A DNA stretch of 7,609 bases from an uncultured Collinsella sp. (GCA_959602875.1 CAUGVQ010000095.1:1-7609); one strand, 5' to 3'. Counted from the first letter of the stretch, positions 1-5,774 are shown. The notes: generated by a model from the letters alone, not told the origin. Program-made: numbers and translations.

Positions 1-2034
1 GCACTTGAACGCCGCGCGCAGCGCGACCTCCGTCTTGCCAAAGCCCACGTCACCGCAGAGCAGACGGTCCATGGGCTTGGCGGATTCCATATCGGCCTTG
101 ATGTCGTGGATGGCCTCGAACTGGTCGTGCGTGGGTTCGTACGGAAAGCTCGCCTCCATCTCGAGCTGCTCGGGCGTGTCGGGTGGGCAGGCAAAGCCGG
201 TGATGGAGCTGCGGCGCGTGTAAAGGTCGACGAGGTCGAAGGCGAGCTTTTTGGCGCTCTTGCGGGCCTTGTTTGTTGCGCGCGACCAGTCCGCCGTGTT
301 GAGGCGCGTGAGGCGCGGGCTGTCGCCGTCGGGGCCGACGTAGCGCGTGATGCGGTCGACCTGTTCGAGCGGCACGTAGAGTTTGTCGGCGCCGGCGTAT
401 TCGAGCAAAAAGTAGTCGCGCTCGCGGCCGGCGACCTCTTGGCGCACGATCGAAGAGAAGAGCGCGATGCCGTGCGTAGCGTGGACCACGTAGTCACCCG
501 GCTTGAAGGGGAAGGTCACCTCGGTGATGTCCACACGCCGGCGACGGGCACGTCCGCGACGGGCGTCGAGCCGCGCGTTCAGGTCGGCAATGGAGAAGAT
601 GGCGAGGTGCGCCTCGGGAATCACCACGCCGGAGGGCAGCGGTAAATCGATAAAGGTGACGCGACCGCGCGTGAGCGTGGGCACCGTGGACGCGCGCTCG
701 GCGGGGTCGATGCGCTTTAGGTTGAGCGGATCGGTCACGCGGATCTGGATGGACGCATCGACCTCCCCCTCGTTCTCGGGCGCGGCCTGCAGCGACTCCT
801 CAAAGGGGATCGATTCGTCGCCGAGCGAAAGCTCTAACGACTCGCGGGCGCCGCGGTCGGGCGCGGCGAACACCACGGCAAAGCGGTTTGAGACGCATTC
901 GCGAATGCGCGAGATAAAACGCGTGTCGGACCCGGCGATGGCAGGCTGCTCGATCTTGAGCTCAGCGGTGACCGCGCCGCCTGCGCGGATGAGCGAGACG
1001 AAGTTCAAGCGCTGCTGACGGCCAAAGTCGAGCTCCTGCGGGCGCACGTACAGACCGTCGAGCCTGCTCACGCGGGCCTCCCCCGCGCGGCGCTCCCAGT
1101 CCTCATAGGCGCGCGAGCAGTCGTCGAAAAGCGACCGCGGCTCCGAGAGGACCACGAGCGCGTCTTTGGCGAGATGCTCGAGTGGCGTCACGGCGCGCTC
1201 GTACAAAAGGGGCAGGAAGCGGTCGAGCTCTGGCGTGGCCACGCGGGCCTCGGCAAGCTCAAGCAGCGCCGCAAGCTCGGTGTCATGCTGCGCCGGCTGA
1301 TACAGAGCAGCCCGCAGACGATGCAGGGCATCATCGGTCAGCGCGAGCTCGCGGCAGGGGTAGATGTCGACGGCATTCTCGTCGCCGATGGTCTGCCCCG
1401 TAGAGGTCACCATGCGGCGGATGCGGTCTATCTCGTCGCCAAAGAACTCCAAGCGTACGGGCGAGGTGCCCTGCGCGGGAAAGACATCCACCGCATCGCC
1501 GTGCACGCGGAAAAGCCCCGGCGCATCTGCCGCCTCCGCCGCGGTGTAGCCCATACCCACCAAGCGGCGCGGCACGTCTTCAAAGGGAATCTCATCCCCC
1601 ACCGCAAAATGCGCCTCCTGCCAGTAGCGACTCGAGGGATCGGGCACGCAGCGCAGCAGGGCGCGGGCCGAGGCAACCATAATGACGGCCTCGCCGCGCG
1701 CCACACGGCCGATCGCCTGGCAACGCTGGGCCACGGCGGCATCATCCAGATCCGCCTTGGCGTTCCAGGGAAAGTCGCGGCGCTCGGGGTAGCGCACCAC
1801 GTGCTCCAACCCCAGGTACGCCGCGAGCGCCCGGGCAGCGCGGTCAGCCGCCTCCTCGCCCGAGACAATGTAGACCGTCGCGCGAGGACGCCGGGCAAAC
1901 TGGGCGGCAAGCATAAGCGTACGTCCCGACTGCGACACCGCAAGCGTGGCATCCTTGCCCGCATCGAGCGCGGCCTCAATGGTGGCAGGGCCCTCTGCAC
2001 AGAAGAGCTGCGCGGCGATTCGATGGATAAGCAT
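1..2034 (-). CDS. mfd: Transcription-repair coupling factor Mfd, N-terminal part (runs off window)
   Basis: Mfd displaces RNA polymerase stalled at DNA lesions and recruits UvrA to start nucleotide excision repair. The frame is open for 678 codons and leaves the window at base 1. Residues about 1-350 form the UvrB-like module: FRVHGDAVDVFPA then RLEFFGDEIDRI from about residue 158 to 205 is the UvrB-type signature. Residues about 507-570 are the CarD-like RNA polymerase interaction domain (FKPGDYVVHATHGIALF, then DYFLLEYAGADKLYVP). The translocase begins near 630 with FPYEPTHDQFEAI, and Walker A GDVGFGKT is at 661-668 (bases 31-54). The rest of the motor and the C-terminal domain lie outside; E. 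coli Mfd is 1148 residues. The ATG at 2034 has GGGAGA six bases upstream. The frame is open back to a TGA at 2116-2118, so a GTG at 2079 is possible but has less support. No internal stop or frameshift was seen. Confidence 0.97.
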   Translation of the reverse strand, partial: MLIHRIAAQLFCAEGPATIEAALDAGKDATLAVSQSGRTLMLAAQFARRPRATVYIVSGEEAADRAARALAAYLGLEHVVRYPERRDFPWNAKADLDDAAVAQRCQAIGRVARGEAVIMVASARALLRCVPDPSSRYWQEAHFAVGDEIPFEDVPRRLVGMGYTAAEAADAPGLFRVHGDAVDVFPAQGTSPVRLEFFGDEIDRIRRMVTSTGQTIGDENAVDIYPCRELALTDDALHRLRAALYQPAQHDTELAALLELAEARVATPELDRFLPLLYERAVTPLEHLAKDALVVLSEPRSLFDDCSRAYEDWERRAGEARVSRLDGLYVRPQELDFGRQQRLNFVSLIRAGGAVTAELKIEQPAIAGSDTRFISRIRECVSNRFAVVFAAPDRGARESLELSLGDESIPFEESLQAAPENEGEVDASIQIRVTDPLNLKRIDPAERASTVPTLTRGRVTFIDLPLPSGVVIPEAHLAIFSIADLNARLDARRGRARRRRVDITEVTFPFKPGDYVVHATHGIALFSSIVRQEVAGRERDYFLLEYAGADKLYVPLEQVDRITRYVGPDGDSPRLTRLNTADWSRATNKARKSAKKLAFDLVDLYTRRSSITGFACPPDTPEQLEMEASFPYEPTHDQFEAIHDIKADMESAKPMDRLLCGDVGFGKTEVALRAAFKC

Positions 2035-2314
2035 GCGGTCTCCCGTCTTGCCGGGCGCGGGCGCCGGCCTTCGCGCCACGCACGCCGAAAACCCGCCCAG
2101 GCAAGCCGGTGCGGGTCAGTCAATCTCGTTTGCCCTATCTTAGCGTACGGCGGCGACACGGGCGCCTCGTCCCTGCGGGCCCCAGTCATCTCCACCAATC
2201 GGCAATATTCTGCACTACCTGCAGACTCTTCATAATCCGATCACAAATACGAACATATGTCCGTACGAGGTTTTAGGCTTGTTGCATGGTCAACCACGAG
2301 GAAAGGCGGACGAG
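2035..2314. other. Gene-free gap between divergent mfd and the nuclease remnant
   Basis: This 280-base stretch separates the mfd start from the start of the DUF1016 remnant, so it should hold promoters for both directions. I see no convincing -35/-10 pair on either strand. A CATAAT at 2231-2236 (plus) and a TAAGAT at 2137-2142 (minus) are possible -10 elements without good -35 partners. The clearest element is the LexA-like box at 2250-2263. The left third is GC-rich and the right third AT-richer. No RNA gene or small coding region was recognised. Confidence 0.6.
2250..2263. promoter_or_regulatory. Candidate LexA (SOS) box
   Basis: The sequence CGAACATATGTCCG matches the Gram-positive/actinobacterial LexA consensus CGAAC-N4-GTTCG at nine of ten fixed positions, with C in place of the second T in the right half. 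The flanking bases extend the symmetry to 16 bases (ACG...CGT). It lies 65 bases before the ATG of the nuclease remnant and about 216 bases before mfd, between divergent genes, where an operator would be expected. It could serve either gene, or be a chance match. No LexA gene is in the window, so the local consensus is unknown. Confidence 0.35.
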
Positions 2315-2687
2315 ATGGCACGGAAGACAAGCAACGGACAGAAGGCGGGCAATAAGGGTGCAAAACCCGCTGATGCGACCATCGTCTCTCCGGAGATGGA
2401 CGGTCTCTCGGGTATCGCATACCAGTCGACGGCGGATATCGTAGCGGACGCTCGGACCATTATTTAAAGCGCCCACGACGCCGCACGCCGTTCCGTCAAC
2501 ACGACCCTAGTGCTGCGCAACTGGTATCTGGGCAAGCGCATAGCCGAGGAGGAACTCAAAGGCGCCGATCGCGCGGAATACGGCAAGCAGGTTATCGAAC
2601 GCCTCTCTACGAGCTTAAAACTATGGGCAAAGGGTTTGGTAAGCAGGAACTTCATAAGTATGTACAGTTCTATCGCTTGTTCCCCGC

Positions 2688-2714
2688 AATTGTCGACTCA
2701 CTGAGTCGACAATT
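2688..2714. repeat. Perfect 13-bp-arm palindrome inside the nuclease remnant
   Basis: The arms AATTGTCGACTCA (2688-2700) and TGAGTCGACAATT (2702-2714) are exact reverse complements around a single C at 2701. Each arm contains a GTCGAC hexamer. The stretch is read in frame as IVDSLSRQF within the DUF1016 protein, so it is part of the old coding sequence rather than an insertion. It can form a strong hairpin in RNA, or a cruciform in DNA. Confidence 0.85.
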
Positions 2715-2813
2715 CGAAAACCGGCTCTCCTGGACGCATTATCGCGAGCTTTTGCGCGTTATCAACGACGTCGCGCGGGCCTGGTACGCGCGCGAAGCAT
2801 CCGAACAGGGTTG

Positions 2814-2829
2814 GAGCGTACGTACGCTC
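2814..2829. repeat. Perfect 16-bp palindrome inside the nuclease remnant
   Basis: GAGCGTACGTACGCTC equals its own reverse complement. It is read in frame across the conserved WSVRTL segment of the DUF1016 domain (TGG AGC GTA CGT ACG CTC). The symmetry may be a by-product of codon choice for this motif. It is the second perfect palindrome in the gene, 100 bases after the end of the first. Confidence 0.7.
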
Positions 2830-3147
2830 GCGCGCAATATCGGCACCAAATACTACGAGCGTCTGCTTCTCTCGGGAAACAAAGCGCCTGTAGAGCAGGA
2901 GATGCAGACAAAGACGGCAACCTATCAGACACGCGAATATCGGGTTGCCGAGTTCATCAAGGACCCCTATGTGGCCGAGTTCCTCGGCTTCTCACCCGAT
3001 GCCGAGGTGCGCGAGACGGACCTGGAAAGCGCCATACTCGCCAACCTACAAAAGTTCCTCTTGGAGATGGGCAAGGGCTATGCCTTTATGGGGCACCAAT
3101 ACCATTTGCGCGGCATGAGCGGAGACTACTACATCGACCTTGTCTTC

Positions 3148-3183
3148 TACAACGTCATCCTCAAGTACAACGTCATCCTCAAG
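3148..3183 (+). repeat. 18-bp exact tandem duplication in the nuclease core
   Basis: TACAACGTCATCCTCAAG occurs twice head to tail (3148-3165 and 3166-3183), giving YNVILK-YNVILK in the protein. Family members have one such segment between the metal-binding Asp strand (YIDLVFYN) and the (D/E)xK strand (YVLVDLK). The extra six residues therefore sit in the hairpin between the two catalytic strands. The frame is kept. Perfect identity of the copies points to a recent replication-slippage event. Confidence 0.93.
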
Positions 3184-3349
3184 TGCTACGTGCTCGTGGA
3201 CCTCAAGTGCGGGCCGGTCACTCACCAAGACATCGGACAGATGGACATGTACGTCCGCATGTTCGACGACACGGTGCGGCGCGCCATAGAAACTGAGAAG
3301 CAACGGTTTGCCTTAAGGGCGGGCAGCCAAACGAAGAAGGAGGCAATCA

Positions 3350-4135
3350 CTAGATAAGGCCGAGCTCCTCGCAGGCTACAAGAATGCCGTCCTCGTCGAT
3401 GTCAGGCGCGACGTAGCTTGCTGCGGCCTTAACCGCATCTGAGGCGTTGCCCATGGCGACGCTCGTCCCCACGCAACCAAACATGGGAACGTCGTTGCCG
3501 CCGTCGCCAAAGGCCGCACACTCCTCGGGCTTGATGCCGAGCCACTCGAGGGTGGCCGCAATGCCGGCAGGTTTGCCGCCGTCTGCGGGAATGACGTCAC
3601 AGAAATAATCGCACCAGCGCGCGTGCGTCACATGGGGGCAAACGTCGGCAAAGATCCCCTCCTCGCCGGGAGCCACATATACGCACAGCTGGTACACCGG
3701 CTCGTCGAAAGCATGGGAGAGGTCGAGGACGATGCTTTCGCCACCCACCCGCGCCTCGGCCAGGCGCACGCGCGGCCCGCGACGGTTGACGAAGTTCTGG
3801 CCAAGCTGCATGACCTGCAGCTCGTAAAGCCCTTCTTCTGCCTGTTTGACGATGGTCTTGACGTCCTCTGCGTTGAGCGGGACGTCGCGATAGGTCTTGC
3901 CTGCGGCATCTATGCAGTACTGCCCGTTAAACGTGAGGAAACCGTCGAAGGGGAGCTCCTTGTGCAGGTCGAGGATAACCTCCGGCAGGCCGCTTGACGC
4001 ACGTCCCGTCGCAATAAAGAGCTTGATGCCGGCGGCGTGCAAGCGACGCAGTGCCTCAAGTGCCGACGGGGGAATCGCATGCGTCCTAAAGCTCACGAGC
4101 GTACCGTCTATGTCGAAGAACGCCGCCTTGATCAT
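3350..4135 (-). CDS. Cof-type HAD-IIB family phosphatase
   Basis: This is a 261-residue cytoplasmic hydrolase of the haloacid dehalogenase superfamily, Cof/YidA-like subfamily IIB, which usually removes phosphate from sugar phosphates or similar small metabolites using Mg2+. All four HAD motifs are present: DIDGT at 8-12 (nucleophile Asp8, acid-base Asp10), the threonine of ATGR at 42-45, Lys188 in GGKPAG, and GDGGND at 210-215. The C-terminal AMGNASDAVKAAASYVAP then DEDGI is the subfamily signature. The cap domain lies between motifs II and III, about 80-185. Length is normal. The ATG at 4135 has a near-perfect ribosome site, AAGGAGGA, three bases upstream. The gene is divergent from the GntR-type regulator, and a promoter with an embedded operator-like palindrome lies about 170 bases upstream. 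Its 3' end overlaps the nuclease remnant by 8 bases. The substrate cannot be read from the sequence. Confidence 0.95.
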   Translation of the reverse strand: MIKAAFFDIDGTLVSFRTHAIPPSALEALRRLHAAGIKLFIATGRASSGLPEVILDLHKELPFDGFLTFNGQYCIDAAGKTYRDVPLNAEDVKTIVKQAEEGLYELQVMQLGQNFVNRRGPRVRLAEARVGGESIVLDLSHAFDEPVYQLCVYVAPGEEGIFADVCPHVTHARWCDYFCDVIPADGGKPAGIAATLEWLGIKPEECAAFGDGGNDVPMFGCVGTSVAMGNASDAVKAAASYVAPDIDEDGILVACEELGLI

Positions 4136-4185
4136 GGGTCCTCCTTGATGCCGTCAGCATGCGCAATGGGACCCCGCCGGGATCC
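4136..4185 (-). promoter_or_regulatory. Structured leader and ribosome site of the HAD gene
   Basis: In the minus-strand transcript, GGATCCC (4185-4179) can pair with GGGGTCC (4175-4169) across a 3-base loop, with one G-U pair. The GGGTCC inside that right arm can instead pair with GGACCC (4141-4136), which overlaps the ribosome binding site just before the ATG. The two pairings exclude each other. That is seen in the sequence; whether it regulates anything is unknown. The lipoprotein gene start has the same AGGACCCATG context, so the GGACCC may simply be a local start-site habit. Confidence 0.3.
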
Positions 4186-4259
4186 ACACCGCCCGGCAGG
4201 GCCGGCCGGGGGCAATCGGGCACGACGCCACACGTAACCCAAAAGCCAGTTTGAGAGCG

Positions 4260-4268
4260 TTATACGCA
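4260..4268 (-). promoter_or_regulatory. Inverted half-site of the operator-like repeat
   Basis: TTATACGCA here is the reverse complement of TGCGTATAA, the core of the palindrome at 4280-4295. It is a third, single-arm copy in the opposite orientation, 11 bases from that palindrome. Confidence 0.4.
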
Positions 4269-4279
4269 GAGAGTTGAGG

Positions 4280-4295
4280 ATTTATGCGTATAAAT
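4280..4295. promoter_or_regulatory. Operator-like palindrome, copy 1
   Basis: ATTTATGCGTATAAAT has exact arms ATTTAT/ATAAAT around GCGT. It differs from copy 2 at one base only. Size, AT-rich arms and position between a GntR/HutC regulator and a divergent gene fit a dimer-binding operator. The site lies just downstream of the predicted start of HAD transcription (near 4300), where binding would block elongation or initiation. Confidence 0.65.
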
Positions 4296-4306
4296 TTCTC
4301 GAGAGC

Positions 4307-4335
4307 ATTGTAGTATATTTATTCGTATAAATCAA
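4307..4335 (-). promoter_or_regulatory. Sigma-70-type promoter for the HAD gene
   Basis: On the minus strand, TTGATT (4335-4330) and TACAAT (4312-4307) are separated by exactly 17 bases, giving four of six and five of six matches to TTGACA and TATAAT. Transcription would start near 4300, leaving a leader of about 165 bases before the HAD ATG. Operator-like copy 2 fills most of the spacer and touches the -35 element, so a bound regulator would exclude RNA polymerase. Confidence 0.6.
4317..4332. promoter_or_regulatory. Operator-like palindrome, copy 2
   Basis: ATTTATTCGTATAAAT has arms ATTTAT/ATAAAT around TCGT and sits 37 bases after copy 1, centre to centre. It overlaps the spacer of the minus-strand promoter. 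It also contains TATAAA (4326-4331), a possible -10 for the plus-strand regulator, though no good -35 partner is seen at the right distance. Binding here could repress both directions. Confidence 0.65.
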
Positions 4336-4355
4336 CAGATTGCGAGCTCCAAACC

Positions 4356-5084
4356 GTGAAGAGTATCTATCACTCCATAGCCGCTACGCTCCGCGACGAG
4401 ATCCGCACCGGCGCGCACCCATTTCAAACGCTGTTACCCACCGAGGCCGAGCTCTGCAAGCGCTTTGGCTGTTCGCATGCGCCCGTGCGTCGCGCGCTTG
4501 CGGAACTCGCACAAGAGGGCTACGTGCAGGCACGCCAAGGCCGCGGGGTCACCGTCATCTGGCAGCCGGAGCCAAGGGGCGCGCAAGGCTATGCCACCGG
4601 CGGCATCGACACCTTCCCCGAAATTTGTGCAGCACGCGGTCTCACCCCCAAGACGCGCCTGCTCACCTTTGAGCGCATAACGGCAGACAACGCCCTATCT
4701 GAGACGACGGGCTTTGCGCCGGGCACGCCGCTCGTCCACCTTCTGCGCCTGCGCATCGCAAGCGGGTACCCTGTTGCCGTAGAGGAGACCTACACCTCTG
4801 AACTTGAGGTTCCCGGCATCACGCCCGAGATTGCCATCACCGGTACCTACGCCCATATCGAGGGTACGCTCGGCATAGAAATCCTCACCAGTAAACGCAC
4901 TATCACCATGCGCAAGGCGGGCGCGGAAGACGGCGAGCTACTCTCTTTGGACCCCAATACCTACCTAGCGTTTGTGGAGTCCCATACCTTTGCTTCGACT
5001 GGCAACCAGTTTGAGGTCATCTACTCGCGTCAGCATCCCGAGTTCTTCTCTGCGCGCATCCTCGCCACACGGCCCACGCGCTAG
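4356..5084 (+). CDS. GntR/HutC-family transcriptional regulator with UTRA domain
   Basis: This is a 242-residue DNA-binding regulator. Residues about 3-66 are the GntR winged helix: SIYHSIAATLRDEI, LLPTEAELCKRFGCS, recognition helix near HAPVRRALAEL (41-51), and the wing at GYVQARQGRGVTV. Residues about 83-235 form the UTRA ligand-binding domain of the HutC subfamily, with LVHLLRLRIASGYPVAVEE and the closing FEVIYSRQHPEFF strand. HutC-type UTRA domains bind small effectors such as sugar phosphates, amino sugars or urocanate. The GGIDTFPEICAARGL linker recalls TreR-like repressors, but not firmly enough to name it. The start is GTG at 4356; the frame is closed by TAG at 4311-4313 and no ATG lies between. 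The ribosome site is weak. Two palindromes and a half-site just upstream suggest autoregulation and control of the divergent HAD phosphatase. Confidence 0.93.
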   Translation: MKSIYHSIAATLRDEIRTGAHPFQTLLPTEAELCKRFGCSHAPVRRALAELAQEGYVQARQGRGVTVIWQPEPRGAQGYATGGIDTFPEICAARGLTPKTRLLTFERITADNALSETTGFAPGTPLVHLLRLRIASGYPVAVEETYTSELEVPGITPEIAITGTYAHIEGTLGIEILTSKRTITMRKAGAEDGELLSLDPNTYLAFVESHTFASTGNQFEVIYSRQHPEFFSARILATRPTR

Positions 5085-5108
5085 CCAGCGGAGCGCCTCG
5101 CCAAACGC

Positions 5109-5140
5109 TGCGGGGCGCCGACTCGCATCGGCGCCCCGCA
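5109..5140. terminator. Hairpin between convergent genes, probable bidirectional terminator
   Basis: TGCGGGGCGCCGA (5109-5121) and TCGGCGCCCCGCA (5128-5140) form a perfect 13-bp GC-rich stem with a 6-base loop. It stands 24 bases after the regulator stop and 34 bases after the lipoprotein stop on the other strand, as expected for a shared terminator. There is no clear T-run after it in either direction, so intrinsic termination may be incomplete. Confidence 0.6.
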
Positions 5141-5174
5141 ATTGAACACATCTCGTACTAAAACAGTCGTGCGT

Positions 5175-5726
5175 TTAGCTCATGAGAGCGTTCGTGAGCT
5201 CGCTCGCAGCACTCTCGTCGGCGCTCCATACACCCTCGTCGTCCTGCGAGTAGGTAAAGTTGCAATCGACTTCCTGGGGCTCGATACCCTGAGCAACCTC
5301 CAACAGAATCTGGCCGGCCTGCTGGAAGAGCTCATCCTCGCCCGAAATCGTCGTGAGGTCGATGCCAGAGAGATACTCGGTGAACTGCAGCTGGAACTCA
5401 TTCACGATATCGCCCATCGACTTTGCCGTAACGGTTACGTTGGCATTAGCCGTCTTGTCCTCAACCGTGATCTCGTTGATGGTGTAAGCAAAACCATCCA
5501 GGTAGGTATTCATAAACTCCCCGGGGTCGATGCCAAGCGAGTCGAAATTCTCGCCCGCCGAGCTCTCGATGGCCTCGAGCATCTCTTCGTTATCGGCTTT
5601 GACCTCAGCGAACTGCGCCTCGAGGTCCTCGCGGATGAGCTGCTCGGCAGAAGGGCTGCATCCGGTGAGCACCAAAAGGCACGCGGCAAACAACGCCATA
5701 ATCGGTACGATGAACTTCTTCTTCAT
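5175..5726 (-). CDS. Small secreted lipoprotein of unknown function
   Basis: This is a 183-residue predicted lipoprotein. It starts MKKKFIVPIMALFAACLLVL, a basic n-region plus hydrophobic core, then a lipobox LTGC ending at Cys23, so it should be lipidated and held on the outer face of the membrane. The mature part is acidic: an early helical stretch (AEQLIREDLEAQFAEVKADN) followed by strand-like segments such as TINEITVEDKTANANVTVTA. This resembles the DUF5105-type lipoproteins of Firmicutes and Coriobacteriia, but I am not sure of the family. The ATG at 5726 follows GGGGGAGGA with a 3-base spacer, a strong ribosome site. It lies 48 bases after pyrE on the same strand and could be cotranscribed with it. 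Nothing in it suggests a nucleotide-related role. Confidence 0.9.
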   Translation of the reverse strand: MKKKFIVPIMALFAACLLVLTGCSPSAEQLIREDLEAQFAEVKADNEEMLEAIESSAGENFDSLGIDPGEFMNTYLDGFAYTINEITVEDKTANANVTVTAKSMGDIVNEFQLQFTEYLSGIDLTTISGEDELFQQAGQILLEVAQGIEPQEVDCNFTYSQDDEGVWSADESAASELTNALMS

Positions 5727-5774
5727 GGGTCCTCCCCCATTCTAACCTACGCCCCGCAGCAGGGCGCTACCTGC

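Larger units (their letters stand above)
2315..3357 (+). pseudogene. DUF1016/YhcG-type PD-(D/E)XK nuclease, degraded
   Basis: This is a remnant of a DUF1016 (YhcG-like) nuclease: an N-terminal winged-helix domain followed by a PD-(D/E)XK domain. Such genes are accessory and move between strains; their role is poorly known and often linked to restriction or defence loci. Recognisable pieces in order are RNWYLGKRIAEEELKGADRA, YGKQVIERL, KGFGKQELHKYVQFYRLFP, LSWTHYRELLRV, ARAWYAREASEQGWSVRTL, FIKDPYVAEFLGF, ETDLESAILANLQKFLLEMG, YYIDLVFYN (Asp at 3136-3138), VDLK (Asp 3199-3201, Lys 3205-3207) and GQMDMYVRMFDD. Lesions: in-frame TAA at 2465-2467; one base lost near the A-run 2617-2620, moving the frame by one; an 18-bp tandem duplication at 3148-3183; and an apparent in-frame deletion near 3271-3290 joining MFDD to the AIETEKQRF tail. 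ATG 2315 follows an AGGCGG-like site; a TTG at 2279 is an alternative start. A 244-codon piece from ATG 2623 is open but lacks the N-terminus and a good ribosome site. Confidence 0.88.

Noticed and set aside
2137..2142. TAAGAT on the minus strand as the mfd -10 element
   Set aside because: No acceptable -35 lies 16-18 bases upstream, and four of six matches is weak.
1428..2198. A 256-codon minus-strand frame overlapping the mfd start
   Set aside because: It is out of frame with the mfd reading, which carries clear UvrB-like motifs here; the product is Arg/Pro-rich without motifs.
1174..2235. A 353-codon plus-strand open frame opposite mfd
   Set aside because: It lies almost wholly over the mfd coding sequence and gives an Arg/Ala/Gly-rich product with no motif.
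2612..2626. Programmed -1 frameshifting as the sole explanation for the nuclease frame break
   Set aside because: The site is not a full slippery heptamer because the P-site codon TTA cannot re-pair well, and the gene has an upstream stop and other lesions that recoding would not mend.
3148..3183. A repeat array such as CRISPR
   Set aside because: There are only two copies with no spacer, in frame inside a coding region; this is a simple tandem duplication.
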